Origin: Diploscapter coronatus
Lineage: Eukaryota; Nematoda; Chromadorea; Rhabditida; Rhabditidae
Length of the DNA: 64,000 bases
Reading direction: 5' to 3'
Assembly: GCA_964036155.1 (NCBI GenBank)
Contig: OZ038423.1
Coordinates: 56,249,249 to 56,313,248 of the forward strand
This document shows positions 1-15,987 of the stretch, piece by piece; position 1 is the stretch's first letter, and every line of letters starts with the position of its first letter. A program made the position numbers and the translations under genes. The notes below the pieces were generated by a model, which did no database searches, was not told the origin of the DNA, and saw only the letters and a list, made by a program, of their open reading frames with translations.

Positions 1-5368
<5,368 letters not shown>

Positions 5369-6039
5369 TTTGTCTGAAAATTTGAAAAATGATCGTTTTT
5401 AAAAACTCGAAAAAATTGAGATACTTTCGTTGATTCGAACAACATGATTTCCAAAAAAGAGTTAAAAGTTACAAGCAATGTACTTTTTGCAGAAAAATAA
5501 TGAAAAAAAACGAAACTTGATAAGAGCGATTTGATGCAAGAAAAACATGAGTTAATGGATAAAGTTTAGGCGAAGATGAGATCATTGCGAAATCGGTTAT
5601 GATAAGTTACAATGAATCAATAAATTAATTCAAGGTTCGGAAAGTTACAAAGCCTGAAATGAATGCATGAAAGTGAAAAATTTCACTAGTGAATTTTGGC
5701 AGTGAAAGAAAATCGAAAATTCCCATGTGAGTAGATAGCGGTCAAAAAATCTTAGAAAACGTGTTCAAAACTGAAACGAGCTTTTCATACTTGATTTTCC
5801 AAAAGAAATATTCCGCTTCGTTTTTGAAAAATGAAGTATCACAATGAAATTCTATGGTTGATTGGATTTTAACTCAAATTTTCGGAAGCCAAATTTTAAC
5901 GATAAGGCATAGAAATAAGAGAAACGTCTGGGATAGCTTGATTTTCAAAGTTCCCAATTGAAAGCTATCTTGTCATTTGAGCTACTGTATTCTGGTGAGT
6001 TAGAAGTTTCGGTCGCCGAAAGTTGCAGGTTTCCAAATT
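5369..6039. other. Intergenic, BLM start to BIR-gene stop
   Basis: About 670 bp of AT-rich DNA between two genes on the minus strand. A ttttcag acceptor ends at 5374, five bases before the BLM ATG. I see no ORF, RNA gene or clear repeat. The spacing is larger than is usual within a nematode operon, so co-transcription is not supported by distance. Confidence 0.5.
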
Positions 6040-7706
6040 TCAGTCCCTGATTTTCTCCTTGATGGCCTGTCTAATCTCGTCGACGCCGTTGCGGAACTTC
6101 TCCAAATCTTCACGGTTCTGCCGCAGCTGAAATTCAAAGATTCCAAATTTTTAAAGAACAAGTTTCAATTTTCTATGAAGAAAAATGTTCTAAACTTATT
6201 TTTAAAGAAAAAAACTGTACAATATCAGTGGCGATGAGGCCGGCCTTGAGCCTGAGATAGTCCTCGACGGTCCAATCCGACTCCTTCTTTCGATCCAACT
6301 CCACAAAAGGGCAGAAGCGCGTGTGCTCGATGTGCTCTTTCCTGAAATACTCTTTTTAAAATTGGTAAAATTTCGAGAGGTGAGATTTGAAAATAAAGGT
6401 TTATTTTCATTTTTGAAAATTGTTTATACCCGAAAAATAATAAATTACGGGTAAGTTTTCGAAAGATTTTGGAGTCGAAATTTTTCCGATCCTTCTGACT
6501 CAACTCTGCATCAGTACCAAATTGAAAAATCGTATTTAATTTTATTTTTTGTGCGGATATCCACACACTTTTTGGTTTTTGTTCTTTAGTTTTTCTATTT
6601 TTCCCGCCTGATGATTCTCCTCCCCCTTCATGCCCCCACAATTCATTCCGCTCCTCTATCGAGAGAGATATTGCTGAGCTCTTGTTTTTTTATAAGTGAT
6701 AAATAAATTGATTTGTTAACCAAACGTGCATTGTGATCTGTTGCACCCTACCGCTTCAATAACCCGACTCATCCAGAGTCGCACATGGTGATGAAGATGA
6801 GATTCGAACTCATGCCTCCGAAGAGAGAAGTGAGGATGTGATGCGGGGAAAAGATAGGAAAAGAACCCGATCACCCGATAAAAGCCTGCAGTCAAAACAT
6901 AGAAAGAATGCAGGAAAATCTGTCCAAGAAAACCGTCGAGTTTCACGGAAATTACACAAACTCGCGGTTAAGATCCCCCTAATAGTCGAAGATCAAATAT
7001 CATTCGAAATTACCAAAATAGGGTAAAAAAGGGGTGCGTATTTTCGCACATTTTTCTTGAAAATTAGATTTAAACATTTTGTTCCTTGAAAAATTACCAC
7101 GGATCGTCGTTCTCCTCGAATAACATCTCTTTGCCACAGAAAACGCAGCACGCGGATTCGGGACAGCCCGCCGTCGCCGTCGACTTGAAACCGGCCAGGG
7201 CCATCTGGAAAGCAATGAAATTCTAAATATTTTCAGACATCTTTTTAAATCCAAGATTCTTCTTCAAATAGGTTTTAATCTTTCGGAAAATAACTAAAAG
7301 CTTCACCCATTATTTGAGGTTCACTTTTAATTTATTCAAAATAGCTGAATATTCGATGCTTTTATTCGCTCTTACCGCAGTGGACGTGCAAGTGGCGTTG
7401 TCGATTTTGTCGAAGGGCCATCTGGAAAAATGGAAAGTTAATACAATTAGGGAAAACTAATACTTTTTATCAAATTAAAATTTCAAGTACTTTTTCCAAT
7501 ATGGAAAAAAGAAAGAAAGGATAAAAATTTGATTTGATAGGAAAGTACTCAATTTGAGGTATAATAAAGTACTCGCAGTCCTAATTTTTGAATTACCTGG
7601 TGAACGTGGCGACTCTGCCTGCAGTGAAGATGAGTGTCTGCTGGTGCGGCTCCAAATTGCAGTCGATCGACACCTCGCCCTCGTCTGTGAACGACACCCG
7701 GGACAT
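6040..7706 (-). CDS. bir-1: Survivin/BIR-1-like single-BIR protein (chromosomal passenger)
   Basis: A single-BIR protein of about 157 aa, the size of survivin and C. elegans BIR-1, which works with Aurora B and INCENP in the chromosomal passenger complex. Five exons join in frame. The domain reads RVATFTRWPF, then an AGF block, then the zinc site CVFC..DDPWKEH..H..C (two Cys, His, Cys), and ends in a charged C-terminal helix (LEKFRNGVDEIRQAIKEKIRD-type), as in survivin. The ATG at 7706 lies two bases after a tttcag acceptor. The fourth intron (about 7096-6342, roughly 750 bp) is much longer than the others and contains a tRNA-like B-box stretch. Caspase-inhibitor BIR proteins are an alternative class, but single BIR, length and DDPW..H match the survivin branch. 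Confidence 0.88.
6745..6840 (-). repeat. tRNA-like relic in the BIR-gene intron
   Basis: On the minus strand a perfect T-arm-like hairpin, ATGAG-TTCGAAT-CTCAT, is followed by TTCATCACCA, resembling the 3' half of a tRNA with CCA. No matching acceptor or anticodon stem could be found upstream, so this looks like a decayed tRNA-derived or SINE copy rather than a working tRNA. Confidence 0.35.
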
Positions 7707-8594
7707 TTCTGAAAGCTAAATAAAAATCAGTAGTTTTGAAACTCCACGATTTTTTTCAAAGTTTTTAGAATTCAGAAAAAGTAGAAGACCTTGATGATTT
7801 CAGGAGAGGTGAAAAATTCCGAAAGAGAACGGATAAAACTGAAAAAATACGCGAGGAAAAATCGGAATCGGAAAAATTGAGCTAAGTAAGAGGGTGAATT
7901 CTCACGTTATCAATGGCCTTCCTAAGTGATAATCTGCCGGTGCATTACTACTGATAAGAAAATTCAGAGAAACGATGAGAAAAATCGATAAGAATCCGAA
8001 AAATCGCACAATTTAACGAAATTCCAGCCAATAGCAGAAATTCATTCAAACGTGGCGCGGGAAAAATGCATTCGCATTCGAGCAGAGTTGCAAATTGAGA
8101 TTGGGTGCAGAGTTCGGAGAGAGTGTACATTTTGGAGTTCGGAATACTATAAACAAAATTAGCATAAAATGAATATTTTAGCAAAATTTATGAATATTGA
8201 TCTTTCGGTCCATTATTCATTTATCTTAACCATAGAAACTATTTGGTTCCATTGAACCTCCCTATTCCATTCCGCCTGGTAGAATGCCTCGATGTTCGCC
8301 TTCTCGACGACCATCGGCTGTTTAGAACGTGGCATTGTTGAAATTTTTTATTCACAAGAAAAAATAAGCGATTTTCGAGAAAAAACGCGGGAACCGTCTA
8401 TATTTACGTTAAAGCAAAAATAGATATTTTGCGAAAATGTGGGAATTAAAAGATTTATTAAACGTTAAAATGTTTAATTACAAACTTTTCATCCATTTTT
8501 AAGAAGTTAGGAGATTATTTATTAAAAACAGTTTGAAGCTTCAACATTTAACTCTTAATGAATTATACAATGAATGGTTCAAGGTTTAGGCACA
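7707..8594. other. Intergenic, BIR gene to secreted-protein gene
   Basis: Nearly 900 bp, AT-rich. It contains one 40-codon ORF (8335-8213, minus), listed separately. No promoter element is recognisable. A tttcag acceptor at 7709 marks the BIR mRNA start. Confidence 0.45.
8213..8335 (-). other. Short ORF of unknown status (40 codons)
   Basis: An ATG at 8335 opens 40 codons beginning MPRSKQPMVVEKANIEAF and ending at a TAA. Codon use looks exon-like (GC-rich third positions in the first half), and the stretch lies directly upstream of the BIR gene. Joining it to the BIR start exon with any GT donor I could find breaks the frame, so I do not assign it to that gene. It may be a 5' exon of an unresolved transcript or a chance ORF. 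Confidence 0.2.
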
Positions 8595-9454
8595 TTAATT
8601 GCAGTGTTTGATAAACTTCTCCGCACTCTTTTGATTAGCTGCAGCTTGACTTTGATCGAGTTTTAAAGTTAATGGATTCCTTTTCGGCTTTTTTGTTCCT
8701 TGACAATTAAGTATAATTTCTGTTGAAGAAACTGTATATTCAATTAGTTTCGAGTTAATAATTTGTGTTTGGTTTTGCTCTAGCTGAATTGGTGCACCAC
8801 TTCCTGTCGTTATCGTCCCTCCAACATCCGCTTTGACTCCGTTGTCAAACTGAAACGCTCCATTAGCGTCGACAGTCACATATTCTGCAGTGATAGGTGG
8901 CAGTGGTGCAAGTGTTGTGGTCGAGGTTGACATTGACGTCGAATTTGAGGTTTGAGCGCTCGAAGTACCAGCTCCTGATATCGTATTCGCACCATGTACC
9001 GCCTTCTCAACCAACTCCTTCAGCTTCACCATTTTCTCCTCTAGTTTCTTCTGTTCCTCTTGCATTTGTTTCGTAGCGTTGCTGATTTTCTCCTAAACGA
9101 CGAGTATGGAAGAGGAGAAAGAACTAATTATTGCTTTAAATGGTTCATTATCATAAGTTCATTCAAAGTTTATTTTAAATAAATTACCTCCAATTCTGGC
9201 GCGGTATAAGGAACAGGGTAAGGAACTCCGAGTTGCGCGCTGGCCGTTCTAAAATTCGCATTTAAAATCCATATCGTAAATGAAATATTAGGTATACTTT
9301 TAATAAATGCTCTTTAAACAAACCTGATGTTTTAGATTACAAGATTTCACATTTTCTCCAACGTTAATCTCGTTATCGAGAAACTAAAGAAATTATTAAC
9401 TTACTGAATGTGGCAGAAAGCGAAGAAGAGAGCGAAGACGAAGCAGGCGTTCAT
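8595..9454 (-). CDS. Secreted Thr/Ser-rich protein, unknown family
   Basis: Three exons (9454-9405, 9248-9188, 9092-8595) join in frame to give 202 aa. The N-terminus is a clear signal peptide (MNACFVFALFFAFCHIQTASA, cleavage likely after ASA). A Lys/Glu-rich predicted helix follows (EEQKKLEEKMVKLKELVEKA), then a low-complexity Ser/Thr linker and a C-terminal region rich in beta-type residues with one cysteine pair candidate (LNCQGTKK and KHCN at the extreme C-terminus). N-linked sites (NxS/T) are present. I do not recognise the family; it resembles short secreted nematode proteins of unknown role. Splice sites are canonical. The next gene upstream is also a small secreted protein, so the two may be expressed in similar tissue, but that is inference. 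Confidence 0.72.
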
Positions 9455-9619
9455 TGTTGATGGATGGAAGTTTGGCTCGAGCGGCTAAATTTTAGAATCA
9501 TTTTCACAAATAACAATAATTCTTCTTTGCAACTTGAGAATATCAGCTGGAAATCAGCCAATACAGAGAAGAGAAATGGATACATCTACGCTACGGCCTA
9601 TCCATATATCTTTTGATTT

Positions 9620-9890
9620 TCAAATGATATCAGAATGCTGAGGAAGAGGAGGATATTTGAGAGTTCTGATGGTAAAACAGGAACTTATCACTGGATCTGA
9701 TTTCTCGTTCCGAAGTCGAAGGTATTTATAGTTTCCAAGGTCGCCATTTCTATGGTCGCATTCTGCAACAATTTGAGTCATTAGTTCAAAACTCACCATT
9801 TGTGCCATAGAAATTGAGAGGCCCACACAATAGCTGATATTGCCAATTAAAAAACAGACATAAAATTGCGTTTATTATTTGATTTTTCAT
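9620..9890 (-). CDS. Small secreted protein with a 34-nt intron
   Basis: Exons 9890-9797 and 9762-9620 join across a 34-nt intron (9796-9763) with a good GTGAGT donor and a TTGCAG acceptor, giving 78 aa. Splicing restores a start with a hydrophobic N-terminus (MKNQIINAILCLFFNWQ..CGP), read as a signal peptide. The mature part is about 55 aa, with cysteines at ECDH and SSCF and a basic centre (YKYLRLRNEK). No family is recognised. The unspliced reading begins at an internal ATG and does not encode a signal peptide, which favours the spliced model. It lies about 165 bp upstream of another secreted-protein gene on the same strand. Confidence 0.5.
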
Positions 9891-10164
9891 AGCATTCCTA
9901 CGAAATTTGTACATATTGTTGGAAAAATCATTATCGAAAATGGGCAATTTTCAAAGTTTAATTTCAGCACATTGATCAATAATATACTTGATCATTTTTA
10001 GATATTATTCTTCAAAATCAACTTTTGACTGATAGCAACTCCACACTTCCTCTAGAAACACTCAAGTTTATCTTTTTGCAGGTTTTCACGACTTTTCTTC
10101 TTTCGAAAAAGTTTCAAAGCTCGAATTTTCTAGCTGCAAAAGTCACAAATTCGTTTTCCTGCAG

Positions 10165-10328
10165 CGGAGAAAGCTCTGATCGCCCAGGAAGAAGCCGTAC
10201 AAGCGGCCCATTCTGCACACTCTGGGCAGGCACAGAAACATCAGAGTCATCGCTTAGCGGCGAATTCGACAGTGTTGCAAGGGGCTCTCGCAACTGAAAC
10301 ACCCCAAATGCTAGAGAATGACAAGTAG
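10165..10328 (+). pseudogene. Orphan 3'-terminal exon, Ala/Gln/His-rich
   Basis: After a strong ttttcctgcag acceptor, one plus-strand frame stays open for about 54 codons to a TAG. It has exon-like base composition and an Ala/Gln/His-biased, probably helical sequence (AEKALIAQEEAVQAAHSAHS..). No start codon or upstream exon in a matching phase was found between 9890 and 10165, and the gene on the left runs the other way. It could be the remnant of a nematode Ala/Gln-rich secreted protein gene, or the last exon of a gene whose 5' part I failed to see. Confidence 0.35.
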
Positions 10329-11606
10329 AGGAAAAAGAGCAAATAATGAATCAGAATGGAACGCGAATGGTTGAATAAAGGAGTGATTTTGAGTTGGAAG
10401 ATAACAGACTTCCCACGATATCATTATTTATCAAAGGCAATCTCGAAATGACGGATCGACTTATCTTTTTCGCTAATCCTAACGCCATTCATTCGTCTGC
10501 CCCTACAAATTCGGCCCGTTATTGCTCGGTTTGTTGTTGGTTCGTTATTTCAAAATGATCATGTATGAGGTCTGTAAGAATCGAGCATTGATCAGAAAGA
10601 GATCCAACTAGCGATGAGTCTGACTTTTATTCATATTTGGAATGATGCTCGAATCTTACAGAGAATCTCCTATATAATGTTGATGCAATAGAAAGTGGGT
10701 ATTTTGTATTGAAAGTAACATGTAATTTAGCTGAATGTACAAACAATTTAAATAGTTCGTCATTGAAAGGGTGTAATTATTCGAAAATGAAATGAAGAAT
10801 ACAGAATGATGTGATGTCTCGAATAATATTTGAAAATTCTCACTTAGTTCCGCAATGTTATGCCATGTAAACTTGGCAAATGTTGTTTGATACTTTCAGC
10901 GATTAAAATTTGATTTATTGAAAATGAATCATATGTACAATAGAAGCTTCGAATGGTGAGGGCCTTCTTCGAAGTTTTATAATAATTATTCAGCAAAGTG
11001 AATTTAAAATGGCATAAGATGAAAGATTTGGAAAATTCGTCATCAAATTTAGGATGAAAATAGAGTAGGACAATACTGAAATGACATTAGGACGATATGC
11101 AAAAAGACGAGAGGAAATTTGTGAAATGACGATAGGTCGATACAAAAACAAATTCATATGTCAGGATTAGAGTTGGGTAGGATAATAGATCGTCTTATCG
11201 TCATTTCGCAAATGTCCAACAGACCTAGAGAAGACTTAAATCAGATTAGTTGCTCTAGGTACCCTACATATATGTTTTCAGCTCTTCATTTGCTACAAAT
11301 GATAAATACATTAGTATCGAGAAGAATTCGTCTTGGGATTCTTCACTATAGCTATGGATACGGAATTCATAGGAGATTTTACTTCTTTCGACGACACATA
11401 TGGCTTTGGACATAGCATTTTTCGCAACTCATACCGAACTGTCGAGTTGAATATGAATGCAATTGTAGGGCTCATCTGCAAATAACTAATTCATCGCCCA
11501 TATTCTAATATTTCAAATACTCTGCACCTATTGAATTACTTGAAGAATAAATCATCTCATGACTAAAATGAGAAAGATAATGATATTTTCATCTTATTTG
11601 TTTCTA
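10329..11606. other. Intergenic, orphan exon to receptor gene
   Basis: About 1.3 kb AT-rich. It contains an imperfect 21-bp inverted repeat (11121-11209, listed separately) and a related direct copy near 11080. Several short ORFs look random. No RNA gene seen. Confidence 0.45.
11121..11209. repeat. Inverted repeat, 21-bp arms
   Basis: Arms 11121-11141 and 11189-11209 are reverse complements with 3 mismatches, sharing the core GAAATGACGATA. Similar GAAATGAC-type words recur at about 11080 and 10445, suggesting a small dispersed foldback family. Confidence 0.5.
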
Positions 11607-13306
11607 TCAGTTTGTAGAAAAACGCAAATTACAGGCGGAGCATACTTTCACACCGATTGGCAGAATCATACAATAGGTGGCACCTACCGCAACATTGGTG
11701 TAGTTCGACACTGCCATCAGAACGGAACCCCATTTTTGATGTGTAATCTTCGGAACCAAGAGAAAACATAACCAACAGAATACGAATCCCAAATATGCAC
11801 CGATAAACTGAAATTGCAAGGTTTTCGTTATTATTGTTAATTTGTAAAAGCATTTGCTTACCTGGCCTAGAATTCGTAGTTCCTTTTTGCTGATTATATA
11901 TTGTTCTGGAGCTCTTTCTGATAGCACCATATTTGCAGCTTTTCCTTTATAGCTCATCATGACTTTTTCATTTTTCCAAACTTTCTGTAGAATTACGATA
12001 TAAGAAGTGATCATTAAGATTTGAACAGCGATATTAACGCCTAGATCCAGGTATTGGTGCCTGAAAACTTTACCATTATTCGGCAGCTGAGAAAAACAAT
12101 TGGGCTCATATGTTCATAAGGCTTCTTCTTCCTACACTATCTGTCTTTATATTGCACATTTGATTTGGAAATAGCTCGGCATCAATTTTCCAATATCGGT
12201 TGAAAATCGAGCAAATACAAAAATTGAGTAAGCGCAAAATTCTAACCGACATTGCCATCTCAAATGCTTCACTCTCTCGACTATAACGTAAAACTACAAA
12301 TCTGATGCAGTGCTGATCCTAAATTAAATGCACGACTAAATTTCGATAATGAGAAAGGATCAAAAATACTGCATATGCGTCCTGTGAGTTGTCATAATTG
12401 CCTAATTATTCGTAGTAATAAATAGCGACTTGCCAAGTTTCAGGATCTTCATAAAAAGCGGCTAGTTTTCCTGCCATCATAACTGTATAGCAACACGGAT
12501 GAAATCCAGGCAAAGCAATTGCAAATCCAGCGAAATAGCATGCGAATATGATTAAGGCAGTTCGCGACTTGTTGAAGATATATTTGAAGTGAATTGGCAG
12601 CATTATAGCAATGAATCTTAATTTTTCATTTATCATTCAAAATGAATTATGAAAAAAACACCGATTAATTGCCATGACTCCTGATTGCATGACGTAAATG
12701 TACCACCAAATGTTATAAAATCCGAACACCAAATAATTGTACTTTGATAATACAAAGTTCTGGAAGAAGCATGCTGATTTTGGGTAAATTTAAAATGCCA
12801 TTTAGAAGATAATAATATCGTGGAATTGAGACAAGAAAAGCGTACGTTTCAGGGTATTGACATTATTTTCTATGTTATTAAAAATGTCAATACCATCAAT
12901 TAACAAAATGATCTATAAAGTGGCTTACAGTATAAGGTATGGGAAAACAATACCAAACGACAATTCTCGATAATGATATGCTAATTGTTATGATATCACA
13001 CACAGCTAAAGAAATGATGAACCAATAGCTAAAAATTTCTTATATTTAGAAAGATTTTTTTTTTAAAAATATTAACCTTGTTTGATTTCTCAATTCCTTA
13101 TTCCGTAAAATAGCTATTACCATCAAAATGTTTGCGATAATGCCATAACTAATATAAACTACCATAATCATATTTCGACGGACATCTTCAATAGGCATTT
13201 CATAATTTCTGAAACTCGGATAAAATGAATGCATTAAATAATGATCCTACATTGATGGTTTTGTAGTTGTACTGCTGGTTTGATTAATCGGAGCAAAACT
13301 GGACAT
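11607..13306 (-). CDS. Seven-transmembrane serpentine receptor (srx-like)
   Basis: A nematode chemoreceptor-type GPCR. The N-terminus (ATG 13306) is short, with an N-glycosylation site (NQTS) and no signal peptide. TM1 (VVYISYGIIANILMVIAIL) lies in exon 13208-13077, TM2 starts at 13028 (FIISLAVCDIITISISL), TM3 is near 12750 and ends MAINRFIAIMLP, a DRY-like motif typical of srx/srt families, TM4 is near 12540 (ALIIFACYFAGFAIALPGF), TM5 near 12020, TM6 near 11790 and TM7 near 11680, with a short tail. Exons 1-3 join in frame (56, 132 nt, then phase 2). Exon borders between about 12430 and 12060 (extracellular loop 2) are unresolved; one candidate intron there would be only 28 nt. Sensory-neuron expression is inferred from the family. 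Confidence 0.75.
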
Positions 13307-15212
13307 CGTATACTCTGAAATAAAGGAAAATTTTGAAAGTCGATTGATAATCATGCGGTATATAAGGTAATTTTGATAAACATTGAGAATTATTATGAAG
13401 TTAATAGGTCTTGGCATGAACATCCTATTATTATTCCTAGTCTATTCGCTGCTCGAATCTCACAGAAACTTTCTTATATCCACGTAGTGTATCAATAAAT
13501 TATTATCAGTTCTATTAAACCGAAATTGTAACGATAATATTTAAAAGTTAAAAGATAAATGTATCAATCACTACAGTAGTTATTCAATCTGCATGAATAA
13601 TGCAAGAAATGATAGCCATGCTTATTCGTAATTGTGTGAGAATACTGTATGAAAGCTCGTGCAAATGAGATAACAAAAAGGATTAGAAAATCACACGTGA
13701 GGGTATAAAATGGATCGATTTTTTCTCGACGATTTTCTCATAAAATTGTAGCGTTTAGGAAAATGACGGACTGGTGTAGAAGATGAACTTTAGCTGCACT
13801 TTGAAGCTGTGTCATTATGCGAAACTGAGAAAATTGATGCTGTTGTCTGAATTTTTGCATGACTATCATATATATTTTGCGGAGGTACTTTGCTTCTGTG
13901 AAATACAAAGCTAATAATTTAGATGTAGGAGTGAGAAATTATTTGGTATTATATAATACCGTTCCTAAACTTATGAAATAGCAATCCGATTTTTCGAAAT
14001 GGCGACAAATTCTGTAATGTAAGGATTAGGATGGAATTAGGGTCGGGGAAAATTCGGTCCGTCATTTCAGGAAAATAAAGCTGTCATTTCGTAAACGATG
14101 AACCGACAATTTGAGGTTGTTCAAATTAGCAAAAAAATCATGATACAATGCTGATTAAATGTGCAAAAATTAAAAGATCTGTATTATCACGGAGATTTTT
14201 CAGCAAGATTTACTGACCCTCGTAGTTTATCTCTCAATCTAACAAAAGTGTGCAGACAAAAGGCAATAATTTCGCTGTAAAGGTAAGAACTACCAAATAC
14301 AATGTAAAACGAGCATTTTTGTTCAATTATTAGTTTTATAATGCATTTTTGTTAGACTACAATTTGCAAATACTTCCTTAGGACTTTTTTATTGTAAATG
14401 CCATGAAAAAGACGGAAAAGCGTAACTAGATTCATCCGCAATTAATAATCAGCCCAGTTTTAAACTTCCGCTAATTTCCAGGAATTATGTGGAATTTCGA
14501 ATAAAAATGCAAAATGGCATGGGAAAATAGCTCAGACGCGCAAAATTTAACTACAAGAGATCTTGTAATTTTTATCAATGAGATATTGTCAAACAAATTT
14601 AGGATAGTATTTGAAAAGCTATCAATTACTAGCAATTTTCTTTATAGATCTCTATTTCAAGATTGTTTCGAGCTTTACTTTCTTAAATTTGAAAACCCTA
14701 ACTTTCCCCTATAAACCCACAACCTTCTATGTGACACGGAGTATATCCCACAAAAATTACCTACAAAATTTCAAGTTCGTACACCGCATGGGAATTCGTG
14801 AGGATAGTTTTTATAATTTCAAACTTTCAGAAAATAACAGCGTGAACCTTTTAAGAGTGGATAATATTAAGTCATTTCCTTCGCTCATGCTAATAGTTTA
14901 GGATTTGCAGAATTTAGCAGACTACTCACAAATTATTATTTTCTGTTCATTCATTTGGAAAGTTCCTTCAATTTTTGGAAAGAAACGAACGAATTATGCA
15001 ATGATCCTTAACATTTCATAGAACAGAAGACTAATAAAGTTTGCATTTGCAAATTCAGAATCATCATACTGTGAATAACACACCAATGTTAGGCAGATTT
15101 TCGTGATGCTTACAAGGTCTAACAATTAGTAGTGTCTTGTGATTATACTCGAAGAAAAGGAATGCCTACGAAAATGGAGACTCATGTCAGCCAGCATGAG
15201 GGCAGTGAGGCC
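13307..15212. other. Intergenic, receptor gene to 5S copy
   Basis: About 1.9 kb of AT-rich DNA. Only short ORFs without splice-supported extensions are seen. GAAATGAC/GTCATTTC words near 14070-14100 resemble the inverted repeat at 11121-11209. No confident gene. Confidence 0.4.
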
Positions 15213-15320
15213 GCTTACGGCCATACCACGCCATCCCGTCTGATCTGGCAAGTTAAGCAGCGTCGGGCCTGGTTAGTACTTGGATCGGAGACGGCTTGGG
15301 AACCCCAGGTGTCGTAAGCT
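15213..15320 (+). rRNA. 5S rRNA-like copy with an 11-nt internal deletion
   Basis: The copy starts GCTTACGGCCATACCACG and ends GTCGTAAGCTTTT, so the terminal stem (GCTTACG/CGTAAGC) pairs. The 3' two thirds match metazoan 5S, including the box C region (TTAGTACTTGGATCGGAGAC). Compared with the usual 119-nt nematode form, about 11 nt are missing after CACG, removing loop B and part of helix III. Length is 108 nt. The internal promoter (A box, intermediate element, C box) lies downstream of the gap and looks intact, and a T-run follows. Either a pseudogene or a variant dispersed copy; I favour pseudogene. No spliced-leader RNA gene is visible beside it. Confidence 0.8.
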
Positions 15321-15987
15321 TTTGCAGAAATTTCCTCCATTTAGAGAACTCTATTTCTTTGAATTAGTCCGCACTTTTTAATATGTTCGAGAAAATTTAT
15401 AGAAGAATTAATTCAAATGAATAGTAGTGGATTGACGAACGAAGAGAAGCGTAAAGTTGTGCAAAATCCAGGTGCACGTGCGATCCTTCCTTTCAATTTT
15501 CTGCTAAATTCCCACACTTCCGTTGTTGGGGTTAATTTAAATTGTGCTTGTTAGTGTTCATGCACAAACATTTATTTTCTCTCCCAAAAATAGCCCCTCC
15601 CCAGTTTCGGGGTGAAATATGCCATCCTGCATGCATGAGGAGGAGAGAGGAATGGGAAAAGAGGAAGGTTGCACACTATTTTCATGCTCTCTTTTTCTCT
15701 GGTCAAAAATAGTCTAGATGCTCTACTAATTTACTTTTTACTTGACTGTTCATAAGTATTCATCGACTTGAAAAACGGAATCGCACGTATTTATTATTAT
15801 TAAATTTCCCATTTTTCTCTCAAAACGTTCAAAACTTATCTTTCCTTATCACTTTTGATTATCTTTCTTCTGGTTCGAAATCTTATCAGTGCTGTCTTAC
15901 CAATATCACTTTACTTTTCTCACTTTTCTTCTTCAAAAACAATTTCTTTGTTCGAAATGTACTTTTCTCAAACATGTGTTTCAGAGA
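15321..15987. other. Upstream region of MRE11
   Basis: Pyrimidine-rich, AT-rich DNA with a TTTCAG acceptor ending at 15984, three bases before the MRE11 ATG. An in-frame upstream ATG at 15889 exists but would place the acceptor inside the reading frame, so it is not used in my model. Confidence 0.45.

Noticed and set aside
7902..7920. 16-nt microexon between AG and GTGAGA upstream of the BIR gene
   Set aside because: Every phase tried introduces a stop or breaks the frame into the BIR start exon.
15889..15987. Upstream in-frame ATG extending MRE11 by 33 residues
   Set aside because: The extension is Phe/Leu-rich, unlike any MRE11, and overlaps a TTTCAG acceptor three bases before the downstream ATG; it is read as intron or outron sequence.
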